Assembly: GCA_020051155.1 (NCBI GenBank) | Contig: JAGVJK010000003.1 | Coordinates: forward strand, 1 to 64,000 | Reading direction: 5' to 3' | Length of the DNA: 64,000 bases | From: Gammaproteobacteria bacterium | Lineage (GTDB): Bacteria > Pseudomonadota > Gammaproteobacteria > UBA1113 | In this document: piece by piece, positions 36,078-45,660 of the stretch | How positions within the stretch are numbered: the stretch's first letter is position 1 | How the letters are laid out: each line of letters begins with the position of its first letter | Notes under the pieces: generated by a model | Seen by the model: the letters and a program-made list of their open reading frames with translations, nothing else | Told to the model about the DNA's origin: nothing | The model's database searches: none | Made by a program: the position numbers and the translations under genes

Positions 36078-37022
36078 GTGAATTCAACAGTCACCTTTAA
36101 AACTATTGACGAAGAAACCGCTGGTCAGCGGATTGATAACTATTTGTTAACCGCATTAAAGGGATTGCCTAAGAGTCGTATCTACAATTTGTTGCGAAAA
36201 GGTGAGATCCGCGTCAATAAGAAGCGAATATCAGCGGATTATCGGTTAAAAGCACAGGATGAAATTCGTATTCCACCGATTCGCTTACCGGATGAAGTCC
36301 CTTTAGTCCTGAATACCTCCCTGTTTGAGGGGTTGCGCGCGCGAATACTTTATGAAGATCAGCACCTGTTAGTGATTAATAAACCACAAGGCATTGCTGT
36401 GCATGGTGGAACTGCTCAACCTCATGGTTTGATTGAGTGCTTAAAGCAAGGCTTTAACAATGAAAAAATGGAGTTAATTCATAGGCTTGACAAAGATACT
36501 TCCGGTTGTCTGTTAATTGCAAAAACACGGACTGCGTTGAAGTTTTATCATCAACAATTTAGGGAGCGAGGCTTACAAAAGCGCTACCTTGCTCTAGTTT
36601 ATGGCCGTTGGCCGGAAAAAAAGCAAACAGTGGATTTGCCCTTGTTGCGGAGTGCGGCAGATGTGACGCCACAAAAAGTGCGTGTTAGCGAAGAAGGGCA
36701 GCAAGCTATTACTCATTTCTCAATTATTCAATATGTTAGCAATGCCACATTGCTAGAGGCGACCTTGGTAACCGGACGCACTCATCAAATCAGAGTGCAT
36801 ACCTCGGTCAGTGGTCATCCTATTATTGGTGATGAAAAATATGGATCTCGTAAGTTTGATAAGGCGGTTTTTGCTGAGCCAGTAAAACGCTTATTTTTGC
36901 ATGCAGCATCGGTTACTTTCCCACTGATGGAAGAAAAGGGCAAGATAACGATTAAGGCCGAGGTGGACAACCATTGGCAGCACGCAATCTCTACCCTAAA
37001 GAAAGGGTATACCGCTCGCTAA
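36078..37022 (+). CDS. rluC: 23S rRNA pseudouridine synthase RluC
   Basis: Makes pseudouridines in 23S rRNA (314 residues). An N-terminal S4 RNA-binding domain (about 17-75) precedes the RluA-family catalytic domain. Catalytic Asp138 is in IHRLDKDTSGCLL, and TGRTHQIRVH is conserved. The start is GTG; a closer ATG at 36065 is out of frame and would encode only 11 codons. No clear ribosome-binding site precedes the GTG. Divergent from rne, as in E. coli, where yceF and yceD then follow; here both are missing. Confidence 0.94.
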   Translation: MNSTVTFKTIDEETAGQRIDNYLLTALKGLPKSRIYNLLRKGEIRVNKKRISADYRLKAQDEIRIPPIRLPDEVPLVLNTSLFEGLRARILYEDQHLLVINKPQGIAVHGGTAQPHGLIECLKQGFNNEKMELIHRLDKDTSGCLLIAKTRTALKFYHQQFRERGLQKRYLALVYGRWPEKKQTVDLPLLRSAADVTPQKVRVSEEGQQAITHFSIIQYVSNATLLEATLVTGRTHQIRVHTSVSGHPIIGDEKYGSRKFDKAVFAEPVKRLFLHAASVTFPLMEEKGKITIKAEVDNHWQHAISTLKKGYTAR

Positions 37023-37048
37023 TGAAGATACGACTTTGGGCAGTGGAG

Positions 37049-37077
37049 CACTCCAAGCTGCCTCGCATCTTGGAGTG
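37049..37077 (+). terminator. Stem-loop after rluC
   Basis: A perfect 9-bp stem (CACTCCAAG with CTTGGAGTG) and an 11-base loop lie 27 bases after rluC. It is followed by aaatcgg rather than T residues, so any termination would not be of the standard intrinsic type. Confidence 0.4.
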
Positions 37078-37102
37078 AAATCGGTATATTCATATGAAAA
37101 TT

Positions 37103-37132
37103 TTGACATTTCATAGAAGTTCGGGATAGAAT
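37103..37132 (+). promoter_or_regulatory. Promoter of the rpmF-plsX-fab cluster
   Basis: Perfect -35 TTGACA (37103-37108) and -10 TAGAAT (37127-37132), 18 bases apart. The start would be near 37139, about 46 bases before rpmF. Confidence 0.7.
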
Positions 37133-37184
37133 CACGCCCCTATGATCTTATGTATTTTATTTTGAAGATATTAAGGAGTTAGAA

Positions 37185-37379
37185 ATGGCTGTTCAGAAAA
37201 GTAAAAAGTCCCGTTCACGTCGCGGACATCGTCGAGCTCATGACGCTCTGACCGGTCCAGCATTATCGATTGATTCCACTACCGGTGAAACCCATCGTCG
37301 TCATCATGTGACAGAGTCTGGCTATTATCGTGGTCGTCAAGTGATTGATATCGATGAAGCGACCATAGAACAGCAGTAG
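37185..37379 (+). CDS. rpmF: Ribosomal protein bL32
   Basis: 64 residues of the large ribosomal subunit, beginning [20 protein letters not shown] and with the [10 protein letters not shown] segment. It lacks the Cys pairs of zinc-binding L32 forms, so it is the zinc-free type. ATG follows aaggag. Followed 13 bases later by plsX, the conserved order. Confidence 0.96.
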   Translation: MAVQKSKKSRSRRGHRRAHDALTGPALSIDSTTGETHRRHHVTESGYYRGRQVIDIDEATIEQQ

Positions 37380-37392
37380 AAGGTTCACCATT

Positions 37393-38442
37393 TTGGGAAA
37401 AACAATCATTGCTATTGATGCAATGGGTGGTGACCATGGGCCGGCCGTCATTCTACGTGCATCAATTCTTGCGATTAAACGCAATCCTGACTTACACCTC
37501 ATATTAGTAGGTGATGAAGCGAAATTGCGACGCTATTTACGTAGCGTTAAAGGGGATTTTCAAAAAAATCTCTCTATTCACCACGCCTCTCAACAAGTGG
37601 CTATGGGGGAATTGCCTTCACAAGCGTTGCGCTATAAAAAAGATTCCTCCATGCGAGTGGCGGTTAATCTTGTTAAGGAAGGCGGGGCTCAAGCTTGTGT
37701 AAGTGCTGGTAATACCGGCGCTTTAATGGCAACTGCTCGTTTTGTCTTAAAAACCATTCCTGGCATTGAACGTCCAGCTATCATGGCAGCTTTACCAACC
37801 GTACATGATGGTAAACCAGCCTATGTATTAGATCTTGGTGCGAATGTTGATTCAAGCTCCGACAATCTATTTCAATTTGCTGTGATGGGCTCCATCGTGA
37901 CCGAGCATGTTTACAAGGTGCCATCACCTCGCGTTGGATTACTCAACATCGGTGAGGAAGAAATTAAAGGCAATTATCAAGTGAAACAAACCGCTGAATT
38001 ATTGTCAAAGTGTGATGCCATTAATTACGTAGGCTATGTTGAAGCGGATCGCATTTTTTCTGGCGAAGTAGATGTCATCGTCTGTGATGGTTTCGTTGGA
38101 AATGTGGCATTGAAAGCGAGCGAAGGTATTTTAAAATTCATCATGTCTCGTCTGCGCTTAGTGTTTAAAAACAATGTGCTTATGTGGCCCTTAGGCTTAC
38201 TCCTTTATCCTATTTTGCAAAAAGTGAAAAAAGATATTGATCCACGAAATTACAATGGTGCTAGCTTATTAGGCTTGCGCGGAATTGTGATTAAAAGTCA
38301 CGGTAGTGCCGATGCCAAATCCTTTGCAACGGCAATTAATGCTGCTGTAGCGCAGGTCGAACAAAATGTACCAGAGCAAATTCGTAATAGAGTGATCAAA
38401 ATTTTAGAAACCAATGGAGCATCATGCGATACACACGAATAG
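37393..38442 (+). CDS. plsX: Phosphate acyltransferase PlsX
   Basis: Converts acyl-ACP to acyl-phosphate for phospholipid synthesis; peripheral membrane enzyme (349 residues). The start [11 protein letters not shown] and [17 protein letters not shown] are family hallmarks, and VYVLDLGAN-type and EEEIKGN segments are present. TTG start, with aagg about 9 bases upstream. It overlaps fabH by 19 bases. Confidence 0.95.
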   Translation: MGKTIIAIDAMGGDHGPAVILRASILAIKRNPDLHLILVGDEAKLRRYLRSVKGDFQKNLSIHHASQQVAMGELPSQALRYKKDSSMRVAVNLVKEGGAQACVSAGNTGALMATARFVLKTIPGIERPAIMAALPTVHDGKPAYVLDLGANVDSSSDNLFQFAVMGSIVTEHVYKVPSPRVGLLNIGEEEIKGNYQVKQTAELLSKCDAINYVGYVEADRIFSGEVDVIVCDGFVGNVALKASEGILKFIMSRLRLVFKNNVLMWPLGLLLYPILQKVKKDIDPRNYNGASLLGLRGIVIKSHGSADAKSFATAINAAVAQVEQNVPEQIRNRVIKILETNGASCDTHE

Positions 38443-39386
38443 CAGGAACAGGCTCTTATTTACCAGAGCATGTGGTTACCAATGCCGACATTGAAAAATT
38501 AGTGGATACCTCTAATGAATGGATCATTGAACGCACCGGCATTCATTCTCGTCACAAGGTTGCACCTGGAGAACGTTCCTCAGATATGGCTCTCATCGCT
38601 GCAGAGCGCGCTATAGAAGCTGCCGGTATCGATCGACACAGCCTCCAATTGATTTTAGTGGCAACTTCAACACCCGATATGATTTTGCCGAATTGTGCCT
38701 GCTTAGTGCAAGAGCGACTCGGTGTGGCCGGCATGCCTGCCTTTGACCTCGTGGCAGCTTGTGCAGGATTTATTTATGGTCTTAGCGTTGCTGATCAATT
38801 TATCCGTTCAGGAATGTATGACAATGTGTTATTGATTGGCACAGAAGCATTAACCAGTATAACGGATTGGACGGATCGTGAAACCTGTGTATTGTTCGGC
38901 GATGGTGCTGGCGCTGTTGTTTTGCAAGCATCGGATCAGCCCGGTATTTTGTCCACGCACTTGCATGCCGATGGTCGTTATAAAGATTTGTTACGGGCTT
39001 CTAGTCCACTGCCAACACAAGCAGATCCTGAGGATCCTCCTTATGTGCGAATGGCTGGGCGTGAAGTGTTTAAATTTGCTGTAGGTGCTTTAGGCGATGT
39101 GGTAGATGAGGCGTTGGCACACAATGACCTAGATTATAGTGATATTGATTGGTTAGTTCCCCATCAAGCAAACTCTCGCATTATTTCAGCGTTGGCAAAA
39201 AAATTAGATCTTCCTATGGAACGCGTAATTATGACGATTGCGGAACAAGGGAATACCTCCGCCGCATCAGTCCCTTTGGCCTTGGATATTGCTGTTCGAG
39301 ATGGCCGCATTCAACGGGGAGAACGATTATTATTAGAGGCTATTGGCGGTGGATTCTGCTGGGGTTCTGCCTTAATTGTTTATTAG
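38424..39386 (+). CDS. fabH: Beta-ketoacyl-ACP synthase III
   Basis: Starts fatty acid synthesis by condensing acetyl-CoA with malonyl-ACP (320 residues). Catalytic triad: Cys113 (VAACAGF), His247 (VPHQAN) and Asn277 (QGNTSAAS). ATG lies within the 3' end of plsX. Length is normal and no residue is missing. Confidence 0.97.
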   Translation: MRYTRIAGTGSYLPEHVVTNADIEKLVDTSNEWIIERTGIHSRHKVAPGERSSDMALIAAERAIEAAGIDRHSLQLILVATSTPDMILPNCACLVQERLGVAGMPAFDLVAACAGFIYGLSVADQFIRSGMYDNVLLIGTEALTSITDWTDRETCVLFGDGAGAVVLQASDQPGILSTHLHADGRYKDLLRASSPLPTQADPEDPPYVRMAGREVFKFAVGALGDVVDEALAHNDLDYSDIDWLVPHQANSRIISALAKKLDLPMERVIMTIAEQGNTSAASVPLALDIAVRDGRIQRGERLLLEAIGGGFCWGSALIVY

Positions 39387-39401
39387 ACTAGAGGAATTAG
39401 G

Positions 39402-40352
39402 ATGATGACAAGCGGATTCGCAATAGTATTTCCTGGTCAAGGTTCCCAATCAGTGGGAATGCTAAATAGTTTTGTATCTACCTATGGCTCAGCGATTCAA
39501 CCCCTTTTCAATGAGGCTTCTCAAGTATTGGGTTATGACCTCTGGACCTTAATACAAGAAGGCCCAGAGACAGAACTGAATAAAACAGAAGTGACACAAC
39601 CTGCGTTATTGGCCGCTAGTGTGGCGATTTGGCAATTGTGGCGAAAAAAGCAAGGTCCACTGCCGGCGATGATGGCTGGACACAGCTTAGGTGAATACAC
39701 CGCGTTAGTTTGTGCAAATGCCTTAGAGTTTAGTGATGCGATTGCTTTAGTGGCTTTGCGCGGACAGTTGATGCAAGCAGCCGTACCGGAAGGTTTAGGA
39801 GCGATGGCTGCTATTGTTGGTTTAAGTAACGAAGTGATTGCTGAACTTTGCCAGCAAGTGACAGCTCAAGGTGTGGTTGTACCCGCGAATTATAATGCCA
39901 TAGGGCAAGTGGTTATTTCCGGTGAGAAACATGCGGTAGATGCAGTCGTTGAGATGGCCAAACAGCAGGGTGCAAAATTAGCAAAAGTGTTGCCGGTAAG
40001 TGTGCCATCCCATAGTCCGCTCATGAAACCAGCAGCAGAGGCTTTAGCGAAAGCCATTGACGCACTTACCTTAAAATCACCACAAATTCCTATTCTGCAT
40101 AATGTGAATGTTGATGTTGAGTCAAATCCAGAACAAATTAAACAATTGCTGATTGAGCAACTGTATCAACCTGTTCGATGGGTTGAAACCATTCAGCGAT
40201 TTGTTAAAGAAGGCCATACAACGATTGTGGAGTGCGGCCCCGGTAAGGTATTAACAGGATTATCGAAACGTATTGACGCGAGTTGCCAAGGAATAGCCTT
40301 AACTCCTTGTGATGCCTTTGAGGCAGCCTTAGAAGAAATAACTGTATCGTGA
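39402..40352 (+). CDS. fabD: Malonyl-CoA:ACP transacylase
   Basis: Loads malonyl groups on ACP (316 residues). FPGQGSQSVGM opens the protein; nucleophile Ser95 is in AGHSLGEY and His204 in VPSHSPLM. ATG follows gaggaatt. It ends just before fabG. Confidence 0.97.
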   Translation: MMTSGFAIVFPGQGSQSVGMLNSFVSTYGSAIQPLFNEASQVLGYDLWTLIQEGPETELNKTEVTQPALLAASVAIWQLWRKKQGPLPAMMAGHSLGEYTALVCANALEFSDAIALVALRGQLMQAAVPEGLGAMAAIVGLSNEVIAELCQQVTAQGVVVPANYNAIGQVVISGEKHAVDAVVEMAKQQGAKLAKVLPVSVPSHSPLMKPAAEALAKAIDALTLKSPQIPILHNVNVDVESNPEQIKQLLIEQLYQPVRWVETIQRFVKEGHTTIVECGPGKVLTGLSKRIDASCQGIALTPCDAFEAALEEITVS

Positions 40353-40366
40353 GAGGGGAACATAAG

Positions 40367-41110
40367 ATGAAATTAACGGATCGTGTTGCAATTGTTACGG
40401 GTGGTTCTCGAGGTATAGGAAAAGCCATCGTTTTATCTCTAGCGCAAGCGGGTGCAACAGTTGTTGCTACGGCCACCACCGAAAATGGTGCGGCGGCCAT
40501 TCGCGATCTGTTTAAAGAACAAGGCATTAAAGGGACGGCACTCGTCTTGAATGTTGCCGACAAATCATCCATCGATCAGTTTATGGAGCAAGTGTTAGCA
40601 CTTTATGGCGCACCCGATATTCTCATCAATAATGCCGCGGTAACCCGCGACAACCTCATGTTGCGCATGAGTGAAGAACAGTGGTCTGAGGTGATTGACA
40701 CCAATTTAACAGCGGTTTTTCGCCTGTCTAAGCTTTGCTTAAAAGGCATGATGAAAAAACGCTGGGGGCGTATTGTTAATATCAGCTCCATTTCCGGTTT
40801 CATGGGCAATCCCGGCCAAGCTAATTACGCAGCGGCAAAAGCTGGCATCGTAGGCTTCAGTAAATCCCTCGCCAGCGAAGTAGCCAGCCGCAATATTACC
40901 GTGAATGCCGTAGCCCCTGGTTTTGTCGAAACAGACATGACGCTGGCCTTACCAGAAGAAGTAAAAAGCAAATTAGTAGAAAATATCCCCATGGGGCGGG
41001 TTGCACAGCCCCAGGAAATTGCCGATGTGGTGCTCTTCTTAGTATCACCGGCAGCCTCCTATGTGACGGGTGAGACCATCCATGTCAATGGAGGAATGTA
41101 CATGCATTAA
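40367..41110 (+). CDS. fabG: 3-oxoacyl-ACP reductase
   Basis: NADPH-dependent short-chain reductase of the elongation cycle (247 residues). TGGSRGIGKA (11-20) binds cofactor, INNAAVTRD follows, and the catalytic set is Ser141, Tyr154 and Lys158. ATG 40367 follows gagggg; an in-frame GTG at 40349 overlapping fabD is less likely. Confidence 0.97.
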   Translation: MKLTDRVAIVTGGSRGIGKAIVLSLAQAGATVVATATTENGAAAIRDLFKEQGIKGTALVLNVADKSSIDQFMEQVLALYGAPDILINNAAVTRDNLMLRMSEEQWSEVIDTNLTAVFRLSKLCLKGMMKKRWGRIVNISSISGFMGNPGQANYAAAKAGIVGFSKSLASEVASRNITVNAVAPGFVETDMTLALPEEVKSKLVENIPMGRVAQPQEIADVVLFLVSPAASYVTGETIHVNGGMYMH

Positions 41111-41130
41111 CGGCGTATTTCTAAAAAACT

Positions 41131-41158
41131 TTGGCAATTTTAAAAATGTTGATATACT
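41131..41158 (+). promoter_or_regulatory. Internal promoter for acpP
   Basis: TTGGCA (41131-41136) and TATACT (41153-41158) are spaced 16 bases. A separate promoter suits the high demand for ACP. The resulting leader is about 200 bases. Confidence 0.6.
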
Positions 41159-41274
41159 TCGCCGGGACGTGATTTTAGGTTTAGGCACAAGAACAAGGGT
41201 TCAAATGTCGAAAGCCAGGGGGAGTATCCCTTTAAAGCGTGGAATTGCCACAGCCTTTTAGGAGTATAAGCATT

Positions 41275-41293
41275 ATCATCATCTGATGATGAT
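41275..41293. repeat. Perfect 19-base palindrome in the acpP leader
   Basis: ATCATCATC and GATGATGAT flank a single T. It lies about 70 bases before the acpP start and could be an operator or a small hairpin. Confidence 0.4.
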
Positions 41294-41365
41294 GACAGTA
41301 TCCTAGGTGCTGTATTTAAATGATAAACAGTTAAAATCGTTAATTAATAGAAGGAACAGGTTCTA

Positions 41366-41614
41366 ATGAGTACTATTGAAAAAAGAGTCAAGAAAATTGT
41401 GGTTGAACAGTTAGGCGTGAAAGAAGAAAGCGTCACTCCAGAATCATCCTTTGTTGATGATCTTGGTGCGGATTCCCTCGATACTGTTGAATTAGTCATG
41501 GCCCTTGAAGAAGAATTTGAAGCGGAAATTCCTGATGAAGATGCAGAGAAAATCCGTACTGTTCAAGATGCTATTGATTACATTCGTGATCGGGCGAAAG
41601 AACCACAAGAGTAA
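41366..41614 (+). CDS. acpP: Acyl carrier protein
   Basis: Carries growing acyl chains on a phosphopantetheine arm (82 residues). Ser37 in [12 protein letters not shown] is the attachment site. Strongly acidic helices, as expected. ATG follows aaggaa. Own promoter upstream and three stem-loops downstream, before fabF. Confidence 0.97.
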   Translation: MSTIEKRVKKIVVEQLGVKEESVTPESSFVDDLGADSLDTVELVMALEEEFEAEIPDEDAEKIRTVQDAIDYIRDRAKEPQE

Positions 41615-41668
41615 TGCTGCACAATCGTAGTATTCTCGTCATTGATAAAGGGACGTTATTACGGACAG

Positions 41669-41745
41669 ATTCCTAGATTCCTTCCCTTAGGAATGTACTG
41701 TTTGCTTGTAAAAAGCAAACAGTACTATTGGCTTAATTGCCAATA
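41669..41745 (+). other. Three adjacent stem-loops between acpP and fabF
   Basis: Stem 1: ATTCCTA/TAGGAAT (41669-41675, 41688-41694). Stem 2: a perfect 13-bp stem (41695-41707, 41713-41725) with loop gtaaa. Stem 3: TATTGGC/GCCAATA (41726-41732, 41739-41745). They abut without spacing and have no T-run. They could stabilise acpP mRNA or partly block transcription into fabF. Confidence 0.6.
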
Positions 41746-41779
41746 ATATCAGTGCGGACATTGAATGAGGATTTGAACG

Positions 41780-43042
41780 TTGACAAAGAGAAGAGTAGTA
41801 ATCACTGGTGTAGGCATGTTGACTCCTTTGGGGTTGAATGTCGGGGACTCCTGGCGTGCAATTTTAGCCGGCAAGAGTGGCGCCGCTCGGCTTGAAAGAT
41901 TTCAAAATTTTGAAAATTTCGATATTGCCGATTTCAGTTGTCAGATTGCTGCCTCTGTCAAAGACTTCGATCCAAGTCCGTATTTAAATTTTAAAGAAGC
42001 TCGCAAATTAGATACTTTTATTCAGTATGCAGTAGCGGCAGGTTGCCAAGCCTGGGATGATGCTGCTTTAACGCTGACGGAAGAAAATGCTTCTCGCATC
42101 GGTGTTAGTATCGGTTCTGGTATCGGTGGCTTACCAGTGATGGAAACCACCCAGCAAGTCTTGAATAAAGGTGGTCCAAGACGTATTTCTCCGTTCTTTA
42201 TTCCTAGTGCCATTATCAACATGGCTGGTGGCTATTTATCGATTATGAAAGGCTTTAAAGGCCCTAATATAGCTACAGTGACTGCTTGTACGACAGGCAC
42301 TCACAGTCTCGGATTGGCAGCACGCATGATTGTTTATGGTGATGCTGATGTCATGATTGCAGGTGGAACAGAAATGGCAACGTGTCCCTTAGGTTTAGGG
42401 GGCTTCTCTGCTATGCGCGCACTCTCAACACGTAATGATGATCCTACTCGTGCTAGCCGTCCGTGGGACCGTGACCGAGATGGTTTTGTTTTGGGTGATG
42501 GCGCCGGTGTGTTGGTTCTCGAAGAGCTTGAACATGCGAAGAAACGCGGCGCAAAAATTTATGCGGAAATTGCAGGGTTTGGTATGAGCTGTGATGCGTA
42601 CCATATTTCTGCACCGGATCCTGAAGCCAAAGGTTTCGTGGCCTCCATGAACAATGCACTGCAAGATGCGCGTCTGAATAAAGAAGATGTGGATTATATC
42701 AATGCTCACGGTACATCAACTCCTATGGGTGATGAATTGGAAGCCCTCGCGGTAAAAAATGCTTTCGGTGATCATGCTTATCGGTTAGCAATGAGTTCCA
42801 CTAAATCGATGACTGGCCACTTGTTGGGAGCAGCGGGTAGCGTGGAAGCAATTTTTAGCATTTTAGCGATTAAAGAACAAGTAGCACCACCGACGATTAA
42901 CTTAGATAATCCGAGTGAAGGCTGTGATTTAAACTTCGTGCCTCATGAAGCACAACCGATGAAAATTAAAGTTGCCTTATCCAACTCTTTCGGTTTCGGC
43001 GGCACTAACGGTACGTTGATCTTTAAAGCATTTGAAGATTAG
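41780..43042 (+). CDS. fabF: Beta-ketoacyl-ACP synthase II
   Basis: Elongates acyl chains on ACP (420 residues). Catalytic Cys170 ([10 protein letters not shown]), His310 ([11 protein letters not shown]), Lys342 and His347 ([13 protein letters not shown]). TTG start with gagg upstream. Followed 8 bases later by tmk; pabC and mltG, which follow fabF in E. coli, are absent. Confidence 0.96.
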   Translation: MTKRRVVITGVGMLTPLGLNVGDSWRAILAGKSGAARLERFQNFENFDIADFSCQIAASVKDFDPSPYLNFKEARKLDTFIQYAVAAGCQAWDDAALTLTEENASRIGVSIGSGIGGLPVMETTQQVLNKGGPRRISPFFIPSAIINMAGGYLSIMKGFKGPNIATVTACTTGTHSLGLAARMIVYGDADVMIAGGTEMATCPLGLGGFSAMRALSTRNDDPTRASRPWDRDRDGFVLGDGAGVLVLEELEHAKKRGAKIYAEIAGFGMSCDAYHISAPDPEAKGFVASMNNALQDARLNKEDVDYINAHGTSTPMGDELEALAVKNAFGDHAYRLAMSSTKSMTGHLLGAAGSVEAIFSILAIKEQVAPPTINLDNPSEGCDLNFVPHEAQPMKIKVALSNSFGFGGTNGTLIFKAFED

Positions 43043-43050
43043 TTAAGGGT

Positions 43051-43701
43051 ATGAAAAAAACTCAAGGGAACTGGGAATCGTCTTCTTCGTCACACTTCAT
43101 CACCATTGAAGGCATTGAGGGGGTTGGCAAATCTACCGCTATTACTTTTATTCGCGATTGGTTAACGGAGCACGGTTTATCAGTGGTGGTCACACGAGAA
43201 CCGGGCGGCACAGAGGTCGCAGAAGAGATTCGTCGCGTTTTACTTAATACACACAAAGAACCCATCTATCCAGAAACAGAATTATTACTGCTATTTGCTG
43301 GCCGTATGCAACATATCCAAGAAGTCATTAAACCTGCATTACAAGCGGGGAAAACAGTTTTGTGTGATCGGTTTATTGATGCGAGCTATGCCTATCAGGG
43401 CGGTGGGCGTGGTATTTCAGATCATTTTATTCAAATGTTAGAGCAAGAAATATTGCAAGGCTTGCAACCTAATTTAACCTTACTACTGGATGCGCCATAC
43501 CACGTTAGTCAATTGCGTTTACAACAACGCAGCCATACCGATCGCATTGAGTCAGAGCATGAAGCGTTTTTTCAGCGAGTGCGCGCTAAATATTTGAAAC
43601 GAGCTGAGCAGTCTCCAGAGCGATATCGAGTGATTAACGCAGCGTTACCTTTACCAAAAGTGCAACGGCAAATGAAAGAGGTGTTGCATGACTTTTTCTA
43701 A
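43051..43701 (+). CDS. tmk: Thymidylate kinase
   Basis: Phosphorylates dTMP (216 residues). P-loop GIEGVGKST (21-29), CDRFIDASYAYQGGGRG, and REPGGTEVAE for dTMP binding. A serine-rich N-terminal extension of about 14 residues precedes the usual start. It overlaps holB by 14 bases. Confidence 0.96.
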   Translation: MKKTQGNWESSSSSHFITIEGIEGVGKSTAITFIRDWLTEHGLSVVVTREPGGTEVAEEIRRVLLNTHKEPIYPETELLLLFAGRMQHIQEVIKPALQAGKTVLCDRFIDASYAYQGGGRGISDHFIQMLEQEILQGLQPNLTLLLDAPYHVSQLRLQQRSHTDRIESEHEAFFQRVRAKYLKRAEQSPERYRVINAALPLPKVQRQMKEVLHDFF

Positions 43702-44683
43702 GGCGCCATCGTCGCCTTATCCATGGCAAGAGCAACAATGGCAGCACATCACCACTCAGTGGCAACAGTTACCTCATGGTTTATTGTTTGCAGGTCAATC
43801 TGGTTTGGGTGTGGATCTTTTCGCAAAGAAGATTGCCAAAGCTTTATTATGCCAACACTCAATAACCCATTTAGCGATCTGTAACGATTGCCGTTCTTGT
43901 CATTGGGTAGACGCACAAACACATTCTGATTTAATTGTCGTGAGCCCCGATGAAGCGGGAAAACCAATAAAAGTTGATAGTATTCGTGAAGCTATCCAGC
44001 AAGTTTTACAAACGGGCCATGTGGGACAACGGCGTGTTATTTTGATTGAACCGGCAGAGGCTATGAATGTTGCCGCATCAAATGCTTTATTAAAAACCTT
44101 GGAGGAACCACCACAAGGTGTTTATTTACTGTTGACCTGTCATCACCCAAGTCAATTGTTGCCGACGGTTCGCAGTCGATGTCAAACCATCCAATTTTAT
44201 CCTAGCATTGCCCCATCTACTGTGCAGTGGTTGAAAGCGCAAGCCCCTGACGTTGATAATCTCGAAGAGCTCTTGCAACAACACCAAGGTTTACCTCTGC
44301 AAGCATTACAATTCTTGCGTGAAGATCAACAGCAAATGGTGCAAAAACTTCATGAAAACTTACTGGCACTACGTCGTGGTGAGTGCAGTTTAACAGAGTT
44401 AGCAACCCAGTGTTTAACTTGGCCTTTAACGCAAGTATTGGAACATATGATGAGCCTGACCAGCAGCATGATAGGTATGATAATGCTTGCTCATTCACGG
44501 CAACAACAAGATACTTTGTTGATGTCTTTAAGCCAAGGGATTCATTTATCAGCGTTATACGCGTATTATGATTTTTTAGTAGAGCAACGAAAAATGCCGA
44601 TGAATAATTTGAGTCAACCGTTGATGTTAGATGCTATTCTCGTACATTGGAATAACCTGCAGCAGAGAGGTCAGACATGTTAG
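43688..44683 (+). CDS. holB: DNA polymerase III delta' subunit
   Basis: The clamp-loader stator subunit (331 residues). The P-loop position reads GQSGLGVD without the Lys, as in other delta' proteins that do not hydrolyse ATP. The zinc cysteines (CNDCRSC and an earlier Cys) and the SRC motif (TVRSRCQTI) are present. It overlaps tmk and tatD. Confidence 0.94.
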   Translation: MTFSKAPSSPYPWQEQQWQHITTQWQQLPHGLLFAGQSGLGVDLFAKKIAKALLCQHSITHLAICNDCRSCHWVDAQTHSDLIVVSPDEAGKPIKVDSIREAIQQVLQTGHVGQRRVILIEPAEAMNVAASNALLKTLEEPPQGVYLLLTCHHPSQLLPTVRSRCQTIQFYPSIAPSTVQWLKAQAPDVDNLEELLQQHQGLPLQALQFLREDQQQMVQKLHENLLALRRGECSLTELATQCLTWPLTQVLEHMMSLTSSMIGMIMLAHSRQQQDTLLMSLSQGIHLSALYAYYDFLVEQRKMPMNNLSQPLMLDAILVHWNNLQQRGQTC

Positions 44684-45462
44684 TGGATTCTCATTGTCAC
44701 CTGGATCAATTAGATTTAAGTTTATTTGAAAACAACATGGATCATGTGATACGTCGCGCAGCAGAGCATGATGTTTCTTTCATGTTGTGTGTTTGCATTG
44801 ACATGAATCATTTTGCCGATGTGAAAGCCCTTGCAAAGCGTTATCCCAATGTGAGAGCCAGTGTCGGCGTGCATCCCAATGAGACAGATAGTCCCGATCC
44901 TTCCGTAGAAGAATTGATTGCGATGGGCTCAGACGACGCGATCATTGCTATTGGAGAGACTGGGTTAGATTACTATCGAACAGAAGCTGCTACGTTGTGG
45001 CAACAAGAACGTTTTTGTCGACATATTGCAGCAGCGGTGCACTTGGATAAACCTCTCATCGTTCACACTCGTCAAGCAAGAGCGCAGACCATTGCGTGTT
45101 TAAAAACAGAAGAGGCGTCACGAGCGAGGGGCGTGTTGCATTGCTTTACGGAAGATTGGACCATGGCGAAGCAGGCTTTAGATTTGGGATTTTATATTTC
45201 TTTTTCAGGAATTTTAACCTTTAAAAATGCCACGGAAGTACATGAGGTAGCAAAAAAAGCACCAATGGATCGCATCTTAGTAGAAACGGATGCACCCTAT
45301 CTTGCCCCAGTGCCTTTTCGTGGAAAACCCAATGAGCCCGCCTATGTTAAATACGTGGCGCAGCATTTAGCCGAATTGCGCGGAGTGTCTTATGAGGAAG
45401 TTGCCGCCATCACGACGGAAAATTTTACACGGCTATTTCGGGCAGGTCCCTCATTGGTGTAA
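44677..45462 (+). CDS. tatD: TatD-family metal-dependent DNase
   Basis: A TIM-barrel hydrolase (261 residues). Metal ligands show in DSHCHLD at the start, GETGLDYYR, VHTRQA, HCF and the late VETDAPYLAP. Known relatives are 3'-5' exonucleases for DNA or RNA. The start overlaps holB by 7 bases. Equivalent to E. coli ycfH at the same map order. Confidence 0.93.
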   Translation: MLVDSHCHLDQLDLSLFENNMDHVIRRAAEHDVSFMLCVCIDMNHFADVKALAKRYPNVRASVGVHPNETDSPDPSVEELIAMGSDDAIIAIGETGLDYYRTEAATLWQQERFCRHIAAAVHLDKPLIVHTRQARAQTIACLKTEEASRARGVLHCFTEDWTMAKQALDLGFYISFSGILTFKNATEVHEVAKKAPMDRILVETDAPYLAPVPFRGKPNEPAYVKYVAQHLAELRGVSYEEVAAITTENFTRLFRAGPSLV

Positions 45463-45660
45463 AGAAACCCAGCAAAGGGTGAGTTTTGCACAATAAATAG
45501 TGGATAGATGTTTTTATATTAAGCTTTTTTAGCCTTTCGAAAGAAAGATTTAATATTTATCTTTATTTTCTAGTCGGTTATCAAGCAAAATAGTTTTTTT
45601 TCAGCTAACTTTATTGATATAGCACCTTAATGAGGTGTACGTGGGATTGGAGGTGAGCAC

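Noticed and set aside
36065-36100. ATG at 36065 as the rluC start
   Set aside because: It is out of frame with rluC and reaches a stop after 11 codons; the GTG at 36078 gives the conserved N-terminus.
45463-45660. A hidden clpS before clpA
   Set aside because: The 198 bases are AT-rich, with no open frame of suitable length or ClpS motif.
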